Assembly: GCA_964530225.1 (NCBI GenBank)
Contig: CAZHBA010000047.1
Location: 1-12,567 of the forward strand
Length of the DNA stretch: 12,567 bases
Source of the DNA: CAZHBA01 sp964530225
Lineage (GTDB): Bacteria > Pseudomonadota > Alphaproteobacteria > UBA6615
Direction: 5' to 3'
In this document: in pieces, positions 6,633-12,567 of the stretch
Position numbering within the stretch: the stretch's first letter is position 1
Layout of the letters: each line of letters starts with the position of its first letter
The notes under the pieces: model-generated
What the model was told of the DNA's origin: nothing
Database searches by the model: none
The model's input: the letters and a program-made list of their open reading frames with translations, nothing else
Made by a program: the position numbers and the translations under genes

Positions 6633-7934
6633 TCAATAGCGATGGGATATTGGCAGCTCTTCAGCCGGGTAAAGCGTGATAACGCGGCAGCCCGTGTCGG
6701 TGACGATTACTTCTTCCTCGATCCGAGCTGCCGACATGCCATCGGTCGCCGGACAATAGGTTTCGAGCGCGAAGACCATGCCCTCTTTAATCTCAAGGGG
6801 GTTATCGAACGACACCAGGCGGCTAATTACCGGGCGCTCGTGCAGATTGAGCCCCAGCCCGTGGCCGAATTGCAGGCCAAATGCCTCCATCTCATTGGCG
6901 AAACCGAAATCTTCGGCTTTCGGCCAAATGGCGGCGATCTGGTCAGTGGTCGTGCCCGGTTTAACCAGCTCGATAGCCGCATCGATCCAGTCGCGCGCCT
7001 GCTTGTAGGCGTCTTCCTGGGCCGGGGTGGCCCGTCCGATAGCAAACGTCCGGTAATAGCAGGTGCGGTAACCGTTGAAAGAGTGGAGGATATCGAAAAA
7101 TGCCTGATCGCCGGGCCGGAAGATGCGGTCGGTAAAGTTGTGCGGGTGCGGCGAGCAACGCTCGCCGGAAATAGCATTGATCGCCTCGACGTCGTCGGAG
7201 CCCAACTCGTAGAGCATCTTGTTGGCCAGCCCTACAATGTCGGACTCGCGCACGCCCGGTTTCAGCTCTTCCTGGATCATATGATAGGTACCGTCGACCA
7301 TGGCGGAGGCTTGGTTAAGTAGGATTAACTCGTCCTGGCTTTTGACCTCGCGCGCATCCAGCATCAACTGCTGGCCGTCGACGATAGTGATACCGGCACG
7401 CTCCAATTCCAACTGCATAGGTGGCTCGATATAGTCGACGCCGACCGGCTGGTCGGCGACGCCCTCTTCGACGAGGATCGCTTTGATCTCTTCCGCATGG
7501 CCGCGCATCAGACCGGCCGACGGTGGCACCATGCCACGCATGCCCAACAGCCCGGCACGGCAATGGTCGGGCCTGAGCCACGGCGCATGCAGCCGGTGGT
7601 GGACGGCGGCAGAGCCGAAATCCCATACATATGGGTCGCCGTTGCCCGTCAGCAGCGAGAAGCGAGTCAATTTGTCCCGCGACCATTCGCCGATGACGGT
7701 GCTGGTCATATAGCGGATGTTGTTGTTGTCGAAGCACAACACGGCGCCCAACTCGCTACTCGCGAGGACAGCGCGCAAACGGGCCAGGCGATACTCGTGC
7801 AAACGCCCAAAATTTACCCGCTCTTCGAAATCGACATTGCGGTGCCCGGGGGCAGGAATCGCCTTGTCCCACATGTGTCCAGGATCGATGTCGTCGAGTT
7901 CAATCACGCCCGAATTTTCGTTGTTTGCCGCCAT
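6633..7934 (-). CDS. M24-family (creatinase/prolidase fold) metallohydrolase-like protein with an altered metal site
   Basis: This 433-residue protein has a creatinase-type N-terminal domain (about 45-200, with GAVLCFDNNNIRYMT) and a C-terminal pita-bread domain (about 205-433). In M24 enzymes five residues hold two metals: Asp, Asp, His, Glu, Glu. Here I see D281 (FFDIL), H358 (FGHGLGL), E391 (ALETY) and E406 (RIEEEVIVT), but the second Asp, expected in a Y.TDxxRT segment, is C292 in GYRTCYYRTF. It may therefore be a one-metal, altered-specificity or non-peptidase member; the fold also includes creatinase and DMSP lyase DddP. The ATG has GGGAGAGG about 7 bases upstream. It is the first gene of the leftward operon, so it may supply the substrate that the 2-oxo acid dehydrogenase and dehydrogenase then use. 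Confidence 0.85.
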   Translation of the reverse strand: MAANNENSGVIELDDIDPGHMWDKAIPAPGHRNVDFEERVNFGRLHEYRLARLRAVLASSELGAVLCFDNNNIRYMTSTVIGEWSRDKLTRFSLLTGNGDPYVWDFGSAAVHHRLHAPWLRPDHCRAGLLGMRGMVPPSAGLMRGHAEEIKAILVEEGVADQPVGVDYIEPPMQLELERAGITIVDGQQLMLDAREVKSQDELILLNQASAMVDGTYHMIQEELKPGVRESDIVGLANKMLYELGSDDVEAINAISGERCSPHPHNFTDRIFRPGDQAFFDILHSFNGYRTCYYRTFAIGRATPAQEDAYKQARDWIDAAIELVKPGTTTDQIAAIWPKAEDFGFANEMEAFGLQFGHGLGLNLHERPVISRLVSFDNPLEIKEGMVFALETYCPATDGMSAARIEEEVIVTDTGCRVITLYPAEELPISHRY

Positions 7935-8214
7935 GACTAGCCTCTCCCAAATCCAGCTTCGCCGGATCTATTTTTTATGCGTTAGATGCGCCGCAATATT
8001 GCCAAAACGATCCCCTTGCAGCCCTTTTAACAACCATTTCAGGCAGGACCCGACGTGTCAATTCCTAAACCTGAAGAACCGTAAATTACGCCGGTTCGCC
8101 CGGTTCCAACATTGACCCTTTGCCGAATATGGAGTAGCGAGAAATAGTTAAATACTTCGGGGCCAACCCGAGGTAAGGCTGGGGAATGACCGGGCCTAGG
8201 TGGAGATAGATTCC
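7935..8214. promoter_or_regulatory. Divergent intergenic region between the dehydrogenase operon and the chaperonin operon
   Basis: These 280 bases separate the leftward M24 gene from the rightward GroEL-like gene, so both operons must be driven from here. I find no CIRCE inverted repeat (TTAGCACTC/GAGTGCTAA), no clear heat-shock sigma-32 promoter and no high-quality sigma-70 pair. On the minus strand a TTGGCA with poor -10 partners lies near 8000. A short imperfect hairpin, CTTCGGG/CCCGAGG, lies at 8155-8173 in the leader of the chaperonin gene. The lack of CIRCE argues against ordinary heat-shock control. Confidence 0.4.
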
Positions 8215-9957
8215 GTGACCAACGCGAGATTGATGTTTGGCGACGCGGCGCGCATGCAAATGTTGCGTGGGGCCAGCGCGTTGGCCGACGCGGTCAAGGT
8301 GACGCTCGGCCCGCGCGGGCGCAACGTTTTGCTAGACACCGACCTCGAGGGTCCGCAGGTAACCAAGGACGGAGCGCGCATCGCCGAGCGCATCGAATTT
8401 TCCAACACGTTCGAAAATATGGGCGCGCGCCTGCTGCGCGAAGTCGCCGTCGAAACCGGCGCAACTGCCGGCGACGGCTCGTCGACTGCGACCGTGCTGG
8501 CCAATTCCATGCTACGCGGCGGCGTCGCGGCGGTGGCCGCCGATTTGGAAGCAACCGGCATCAAACGCGGTATCGAACTAGCCGTCAACACGGTGGTAGC
8601 GCAAATCCGCGCAGCTGCCAAACCCATCGCCAGCAATGAACAGGTCGCACAGATCGCCACCATCGCCGCCAACGGCGATGGCGCTATCGGCACGCTGATT
8701 GCCGATGCCGTGGCGGCAACTGGCGAGCATGGCGAAATCTTGGTCGAGGAAGGCAAAGCAGTCGACGACACGTTGGAGACGATCAGCGGCATGTGGTTCG
8801 ACCGCGGCTACGTCTCGCGCCATTTCGTCACCGATGAAGCGACCCTGAGCGCCGAACTGCGCAACCCCCTGATCCTGATCTATGGTAAAAAAATTTCCGA
8901 CCTCGGTGGGCTCATACCTTACCTCGACCGGGCAATCGAGCGTAAGCGGCCGCTGCTAATTATTGCCGAGGACGTAGAAAACGAAGCGCTAACCACCCTA
9001 GTCGTCAACCGCCGCGACGGCGGGCTCAAGGTGGTCGCCGTCGCGGCGCCCGGATTTTCGAACCATCGCCGGGAAAACTTGGAAGATTTGGCGATCTTCA
9101 CCGGCGCGCAGGTTGTGCTCGGCGAGACTGGGCTGGATCTGACCGAGGCAACACCCGACGTCATGGGCACCGCTAAAAAGGTGGGCATCACGGTCGATAA
9201 GACGACAATTATCGATGGCGGCGGCGATAGCCAAGCGGTTGCGGCGCGCTGTGCGCAGTTGCAGCTTTTGCTACCCAAAGCCAAATCGGATCATGAACTA
9301 AAAACCCTGCGCCGGCGCCTGGCGAAGTTGACAAGCACCATCGCCTTCATCAACGCCGGCGGCTTTACCAAAACCGAGATCAAGGAAAAGAAGGGCCGTA
9401 TCGACAAGGCCTTGCGCGCCGTACGCTCTGCGCTCGACGGCGGTTACATCGCCGGCGGCGGCACCGCCTTGCTGCATGCTGCCAAATCCCTCAACGGTTT
9501 AGCGGGCGCCGATTGCGACGAATTTGCCGGTATCCAGGTGGTGCGGCGAGCACTCGAACAGCCCCTAGGCCAGATTGCCGATAACGCCGGCGCCAACGGC
9601 AAACATGTAGTCGGCAAGATCGCCGCCAGTAGCAACACCAGTTTCGGCTACGACGCAAGCTCGCGGACCTTCAGAGATGTGGTCACAAGCGGCGTCATCG
9701 ACCCGGCGGACGTAGTCTGCGGCGCGCTGCAGGGGGCGGCCTCGGTCGCCGCTCAGCTGGTTATCGCCGAAGCGGCGGTGGCGGAAAAGCCGATGAAGAA
9801 AGTCCCTCGCCACCCATTCGCCTGCAAGTGCTCGGACCACGACCACCACCACTATCCAGGCGACCCCTACCACGAACACCACCACGCGCACCCCAACACG
9901 CCGCGGCATTCACAAGGGCGTTCGCCTGGGCATTCCCATGGTCACAGCCACGGATGA
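8215..9957 (+). CDS. Divergent GroEL/Cpn60 paralogue lacking the catalytic Asp-398 and carrying a His-rich tail
   Basis: This 580-residue group I chaperonin paralogue aligns with E. coli GroEL without gaps to about residue 460, so numbering is shared. It keeps the nucleotide-pocket residues LGP (31-33), D52 (TKDG), D87 (GDGSSTAT) and AGGG (413-416), the hinge G192, and most apical substrate-contact residues (Y199, F204, L237, L259, V263, V264). It differs where function is most sensitive: K398 instead of catalytic Asp, K386 instead of Glu, T375 instead of hinge Gly, G452 and N461 instead of the inter-ring R452/E461, and Y203 changed to His. The GGM tail is replaced by about 55 residues with 15 His and CKC (537-539). 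The GTG at 8215 is preferred over the GTG at 8200: it matches the GroEL N-terminus exactly and has GGAG 9 bases upstream. No groES is present. A specialised role is inferred. Confidence 0.93.
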   Translation: MTNARLMFGDAARMQMLRGASALADAVKVTLGPRGRNVLLDTDLEGPQVTKDGARIAERIEFSNTFENMGARLLREVAVETGATAGDGSSTATVLANSMLRGGVAAVAADLEATGIKRGIELAVNTVVAQIRAAAKPIASNEQVAQIATIAANGDGAIGTLIADAVAATGEHGEILVEEGKAVDDTLETISGMWFDRGYVSRHFVTDEATLSAELRNPLILIYGKKISDLGGLIPYLDRAIERKRPLLIIAEDVENEALTTLVVNRRDGGLKVVAVAAPGFSNHRRENLEDLAIFTGAQVVLGETGLDLTEATPDVMGTAKKVGITVDKTTIIDGGGDSQAVAARCAQLQLLLPKAKSDHELKTLRRRLAKLTSTIAFINAGGFTKTEIKEKKGRIDKALRAVRSALDGGYIAGGGTALLHAAKSLNGLAGADCDEFAGIQVVRRALEQPLGQIADNAGANGKHVVGKIAASSNTSFGYDASSRTFRDVVTSGVIDPADVVCGALQGAASVAAQLVIAEAAVAEKPMKKVPRHPFACKCSDHDHHHYPGDPYHEHHHAHPNTPRHSQGRSPGHSHGHSHG

Positions 9958-10741
9958 CGTGCCGGGTCCCCTTTTAAATTTGCAGGAAAACTGGCCGCGA
10001 TTCCTATCGCTCTGCGAAGGCATGATCGAACCCATTGATTTTGCCGACCCGTCCGAGCAAAAACTACTCGATCGCGTCAAGCGCTTGCCGCAAATCGAAA
10101 ACGCCGTCGAGGCCTATCGGACCGGGTTGCTGCACCTGGATGATCTCGAACGCGCGACGATGATGTCTTACGGCAACGAACTACCGCAGCCTGTTGCGCA
10201 AACGCACCTGCTGTTTGGCCACCGGAATGCTCTTACCGATTTCGCCGGCGCGTTCAGCAAGGTGAACGATACCAGTGCTGCGATCGTCGAAGGATTGCAG
10301 CGCTACCGTGACGACCCGACCCTGCCCGATCCCTGCCTGCTAGCCTTCAGCGACCAGCAATACCAGCTACTTTATACGGCCTTCACCTTCGGCTGGGTAT
10401 ACGATGAGCCACACCCGGACCTAAAGCAGTTATTCCGGTTTAAGGGCATGAAATATTTGGGAAAAATCGCCTGCACGTCGAGCGATCTGGACGCCGAAAC
10501 CGACGCCCAGTCGCCACAAAAAGTGTGGCGGAAAATCCGCAAGCGAGGCCCCCTGGCCGACCTGCGCACCGCCGCCGCCAGTGACAACAAGGCGCGCCTG
10601 GGCAAAGACGTGATCCATTACCTTTCTATCGTTCACAAGGCGACGGCGGCCGGCGCGCTCGACTCCACCAGCGCCACCAATAATAATTTGGCGAAATATG
10701 CATCCGCTATCGTCGGCGATCTCATCGACGAACTGACCTAG
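9938..10741 (+). CDS. Protein of unknown family, overlapping the end of the GroEL-like gene
   Basis: I do not recognise this 267-residue protein. It is predicted to be soluble: there is no signal peptide and no membrane segment. It looks mainly alpha-helical, with an acidic N-terminal half, a segment rich in aromatic residues (YQLLYTAFTFGWVYDEPHP, about 147-165), a basic stretch KVWRKIRKRG (about 194-203), and an Ala/Asn-rich helical C-terminus ending in GDLIDELT. No catalytic motif is evident. The ATG at 9938 lies inside the His-tail codons of the upstream gene, a 20-base overlap in another frame. A GTG at 9959, one base beyond the chaperonin stop, is an alternative start without a clear ribosome site. 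Either way, translation is probably coupled to the chaperonin, suggesting a cochaperone, adaptor or client. This functional idea is inference only. Confidence 0.75.
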   Translation: MVTATDDVPGPLLNLQENWPRFLSLCEGMIEPIDFADPSEQKLLDRVKRLPQIENAVEAYRTGLLHLDDLERATMMSYGNELPQPVAQTHLLFGHRNALTDFAGAFSKVNDTSAAIVEGLQRYRDDPTLPDPCLLAFSDQQYQLLYTAFTFGWVYDEPHPDLKQLFRFKGMKYLGKIACTSSDLDAETDAQSPQKVWRKIRKRGPLADLRTAAASDNKARLGKDVIHYLSIVHKATAAGALDSTSATNNNLAKYASAIVGDLIDELT

Positions 10742-10773
10742 CAGCATAACACAGCAACCGAGGGAGGATCACC

Positions 10774-11661
10774 ATGCCACATGTCACATCCAAAGACGGC
10801 GTCGAGCTTTACTACGAGGAAACCGGCGAAGGCACGCCGATAGTGTTCGTCCACGAGTTCGGTGGCGATTTCCGACACTGGGAGCCACAGATGCGATATT
10901 TCGCGCGCTCGCACCGCTGCATCGCCTTCAACGCGCGCGGCTATCCTCCATCGGACGTACCAGAAGACCCCGAGATGTACAGCCAGGACCGCGCTCGCGA
11001 CGACGTGCTCGCCGTGCTCGACGGGCTAGGTATCGACAAAGCACACATCAACGGGCTGTCCATGGGCGGTTTTGCCAGCCTGCATATGGGCCTCGCCTAC
11101 CCCGAGCGGTGCCTGTCGTTGGTCGTCGCCGGCTGCGGCTACGGCGCCAGCGCCGACGTCAAAGAACAGTTCATCCGCGAGACCACCGAAGTTGCCGACC
11201 GCATGGAGAACGAGACCATGGCGGTGTTCGGCAAGGTCTACGCCCTGGGGCCGACACGAGTGCAATTCCAGAACAAGGACCCGCGCGGCTGGCAGGAGTT
11301 CGAAGACCAGATCTGCGAGCATTCCAGCCTCGGCTCGGCCAACACCATGCGCGGCGTCCAGCGGCGACGGCCATCGCTCTACGATCTGGAAGACAAGATG
11401 TGCGACCTCACCGTGCCGACCCTGGTGATGAACGGCGACGAGGACGACCCCTGCCTCGACGCCGGGCTGTTCATGAAGCGCACCATTGTGTCGTCGGCGC
11501 TGGTGCTGCTACCGCGCACCGGTCACCTGTGCAACCTGGAGGAACCGGCGCTGTACAATCAGATCTGCGGTGACTTTATGCACCAAGTCGAAGCCGGGCG
11601 CTGGCAGATGCGCGATCCGCGCTCAATGACCACGGCGATCATCTCGACGTCAGAGAAGTAG
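10774..11661 (+). CDS. Alpha/beta-hydrolase fold protein
   Basis: This 295-residue protein opens MPHVTSKDGVELYYEETGEG, as in many soluble alpha/beta hydrolases. It has the oxyanion-loop strand IVFVHEFGGD (residues 23-32, HEFGG in place of the commoner HGxxG), the ARGYPPSD loop (54-61), the nucleophile elbow GLSMGG with S96, the acid strand LVMNGDEDDP with D224 as the likely acid, and LPRTGHLCNLEEP with H251. The full triad is present, so it should be active as an esterase, lactonase, C-C hydrolase or dehalogenase; the substrate cannot be set. There is no signal peptide. GAGGGAGG lies 8 bases before the ATG. It follows the unknown gene by 32 bases and precedes the TIM-barrel gene by 33, consistent with one operon. 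Its C-terminus (about 272-295) extends past the usual fold end. Confidence 0.9.
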   Translation: MPHVTSKDGVELYYEETGEGTPIVFVHEFGGDFRHWEPQMRYFARSHRCIAFNARGYPPSDVPEDPEMYSQDRARDDVLAVLDGLGIDKAHINGLSMGGFASLHMGLAYPERCLSLVVAGCGYGASADVKEQFIRETTEVADRMENETMAVFGKVYALGPTRVQFQNKDPRGWQEFEDQICEHSSLGSANTMRGVQRRRPSLYDLEDKMCDLTVPTLVMNGDEDDPCLDAGLFMKRTIVSSALVLLPRTGHLCNLEEPALYNQICGDFMHQVEAGRWQMRDPRSMTTAIISTSEK

Positions 11662-11694
11662 CGCAACAGCATTAAAGAGAAAACGGGGAACAAG

Positions 11695-12504
11695 ATGGGA
11701 TACTCACTGTCGATAAACCACTATATCTGCGGCAAAGAAACGTCGTTTTCCGAATTTGCCGGGATGGTCGCCGAAGCTGGTATCGACTTGGTCGGCGTTA
11801 CCCGCGCAGCGTTGCTCGAAATGGGCGTGCCAGCGCTGGCCCAGTGTCTGAAGGACAACGGCCTGGGCGTGTCATCACTCAACAGCTCGGGCTACTTCAC
11901 CGGCACCCAGCCGGAGAACAAGGTACACTTCAGTGACAGCGAGATGATCGACATCGCCGCGGAACTGGGCGCAGAGGAGCTGACAGTGATCAGCGCCGGC
12001 TCCGGTGATCCGTCAAAGCCATTTGCCCATGCCTATGATCTTGTCAAATCTGGTCTGGCCGAAATGGCACCGCTGGCAGAGGCGAAAGGCGTGATCTTAG
12101 GATTAGAGCCAATTCATCCTAACGAAATTGTAGCCAGGGGCTGTATCAACACGATCGCCCATGGGCTGGAGCTCATAAAGCCCCATGTCAGCGCCAAGCT
12201 GCTACTCGACCTCAACCATTCTTGGTGGGATCCCGACTTTCCAGGTTTGCTGAACGAAGCGCCCGAGACGGTCGCGTTGATCCAAATGTGCAATTTAAAA
12301 TTCAACAATGGTTACGCTGTCGGGCGTGAAACATTGGCCGCCGGAGACTTGGATATGACCTGGTTAATCGGCGAACTAATGGCAGGTGGTTTCCGTGGTC
12401 CTTTCGAGTTCGAGTTGTTCCCCGGAGACCTGCGCGGCCGGGACCTGCGCACGCTAATTACCGATTATGCGAAGGAATTCGCCGACTGCGTGGTGGCGGC
12501 ATAG
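11695..12504 (+). CDS. Sugar phosphate isomerase/epimerase family TIM-barrel protein (xylose-isomerase-like)
   Basis: This 269-residue protein belongs to the AP-endonuclease-2/xylose-isomerase-like superfamily. Candidate divalent-metal ligands in the expected order are E138 (ILGLEPIHP), D172 and H175 (LLLDLNHSWWD) and E240 (PFEFELFPGD). N-terminal strands SLSINHYI and GIDLVGVT and strand ELTVISAGSGD fit successive barrel strands. Members isomerise or epimerise sugars, hydroxypyruvate or inosose-like compounds, or act as dehydratases; the exact reaction is open. The ATG at 11695 has GGGGAA about 7 bases upstream. It is the last gene of the rightward operon and ends one base before the stop codon of a converging gene. 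Confidence 0.87.
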   Translation: MGYSLSINHYICGKETSFSEFAGMVAEAGIDLVGVTRAALLEMGVPALAQCLKDNGLGVSSLNSSGYFTGTQPENKVHFSDSEMIDIAAELGAEELTVISAGSGDPSKPFAHAYDLVKSGLAEMAPLAEAKGVILGLEPIHPNEIVARGCINTIAHGLELIKPHVSAKLLLDLNHSWWDPDFPGLLNEAPETVALIQMCNLKFNNGYAVGRETLAAGDLDMTWLIGELMAGGFRGPFEFELFPGDLRGRDLRTLITDYAKEFADCVVAA

Positions 12505-12505
12505 T

Positions 12506-12567
12506 CTAGGCTAGGTGCAGACGCGCGCGATCGGTTTGCCAGCCGACGGTGATCGCCTGTCCGGATT
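12506..12567 (-). CDS. 3' end of a probable ABC-transporter ATP-binding protein (partial)
   Basis: Reading leftward from the edge, the frame gives SGQAITVGWQTDRARLHLA and then a TAG stop at 12508-12506. The pattern G..V.VGW....ARL resembles the very end of the TOBE domain found at the C-terminus of polyamine/sugar-type ABC ATPases (G.xVxlgwxpexxxvl). Only about 19 codons are visible, so the call is weak. It converges with the TIM-barrel gene, with one base between the two stop codons. Confidence 0.35.
   Translation of the reverse strand, partial: SGQAITVGWQTDRARLHLA

Noticed and set aside
6633..7934. Identification of the M24 protein as the DMSP lyase DddP
   Set aside because: The fold is shared, but the N-terminal region and the motif around the second metal ligand (GYRTCYYRT versus a CTDISR-type motif) differ, and no other DMSP gene is nearby.
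7935..8214. Possible CIRCE/HrcA operator or sigma-32 promoter and groES upstream of the chaperonin gene
   Set aside because: No TTAGCACTC/GAGTGCTAA inverted repeat and no good CTTG / CCCCAT-type pair is present, and no groES-like frame of about 95 residues lies before or after the gene.
8196..8792. Long minus-strand open frame (198 codons) within the GroEL-like gene
   Set aside because: It is the antisense shadow of a GC-rich coding region, with Ser/Ala-rich low-information translation and no ribosome site. The similar antisense frames inside E1 alpha, E1 beta and the M24 gene were rejected on the same grounds.
9790..9954. His-rich tail as a cloning tag
   Set aside because: The His residues are irregularly spaced, mixed with Asp, Glu, Pro, Cys and Ser, and the DNA runs without a break into the overlapping downstream gene, so the tail is native.

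Overview
The window looks like chromosomal DNA of a moderately GC-rich alphaproteobacterium. I infer this from codon use, the GGAGG-type ribosome sites, and a pair of CCTCAT/ATGAGG-bounded palindromic repeats of a kind I associate with alphaproteobacterial intergenic regions. No rRNA, tRNA, CRISPR array, integrase or transposase is visible. The genes fit a catabolic neighbourhood: 2-oxo acid oxidation, a 3-hydroxyisobutyrate-dehydrogenase-like enzyme, an M24 peptidase-fold enzyme, an alpha/beta hydrolase, a TIM-barrel isomerase, and edges of a fumarylacetoacetate-hydrolase-like gene and an ABC transporter.

Left part (1-2190). This is a loose region with signs of decay. It holds the 5' end of a leftward FAH-family gene with a recognisable promoter, a broken glyoxalase/VOC gene, an intact leftward cupin gene, about 300 bases without a gene, the broken C-terminal end of an RTX (calcium-repeat) protein, and an intact YciI-like gene. 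Two inverted copies of the palindromic repeat follow, lying between convergent genes.

Middle part (2192-7934, all leftward). This is a likely operon, read from right to left: M24 creatinase/prolidase-like protein, E1 alpha, E1 beta (overlapping E1 alpha), E2 acyltransferase, and a beta-hydroxyacid dehydrogenase. E1 alpha, E1 beta and E2 make up a thiamine-diphosphate/lipoyl 2-oxo acid dehydrogenase complex without its own E3. The E2 is unusual in carrying two tandem copies of the E3/E1-binding domain. The M24 protein has Cys where the family normally has the second metal-binding Asp.

Right part (8215-12504, all rightward). This is a second likely operon, divergent from the first: an aberrant GroEL paralogue, a 267-residue protein of unknown family that overlaps its 3' end, an alpha/beta hydrolase and a xylose-isomerase-like TIM-barrel protein. 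A leftward gene, probably the end of an ABC-transporter ATPase, meets this operon tail to tail.

The most striking element is the chaperonin. It aligns without gaps to E. coli GroEL for about 460 residues. It keeps the nucleotide-pocket residues D52 and D87 and most substrate-binding residues, but position 398 (catalytic Asp) is Lys, position 386 (intersubunit Glu) is Lys, and R452 and E461 of the inter-ring contact are Gly and Asn. Its Gly-Gly-Met tail is replaced by a tail of about 55 residues with 15 His and a Cys-x-Cys. There is no groES in the window. Together with the overlapping unknown gene and the divergent dehydrogenase operon, it may be a dedicated, non-housekeeping chaperonin module. 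That last step is inference.
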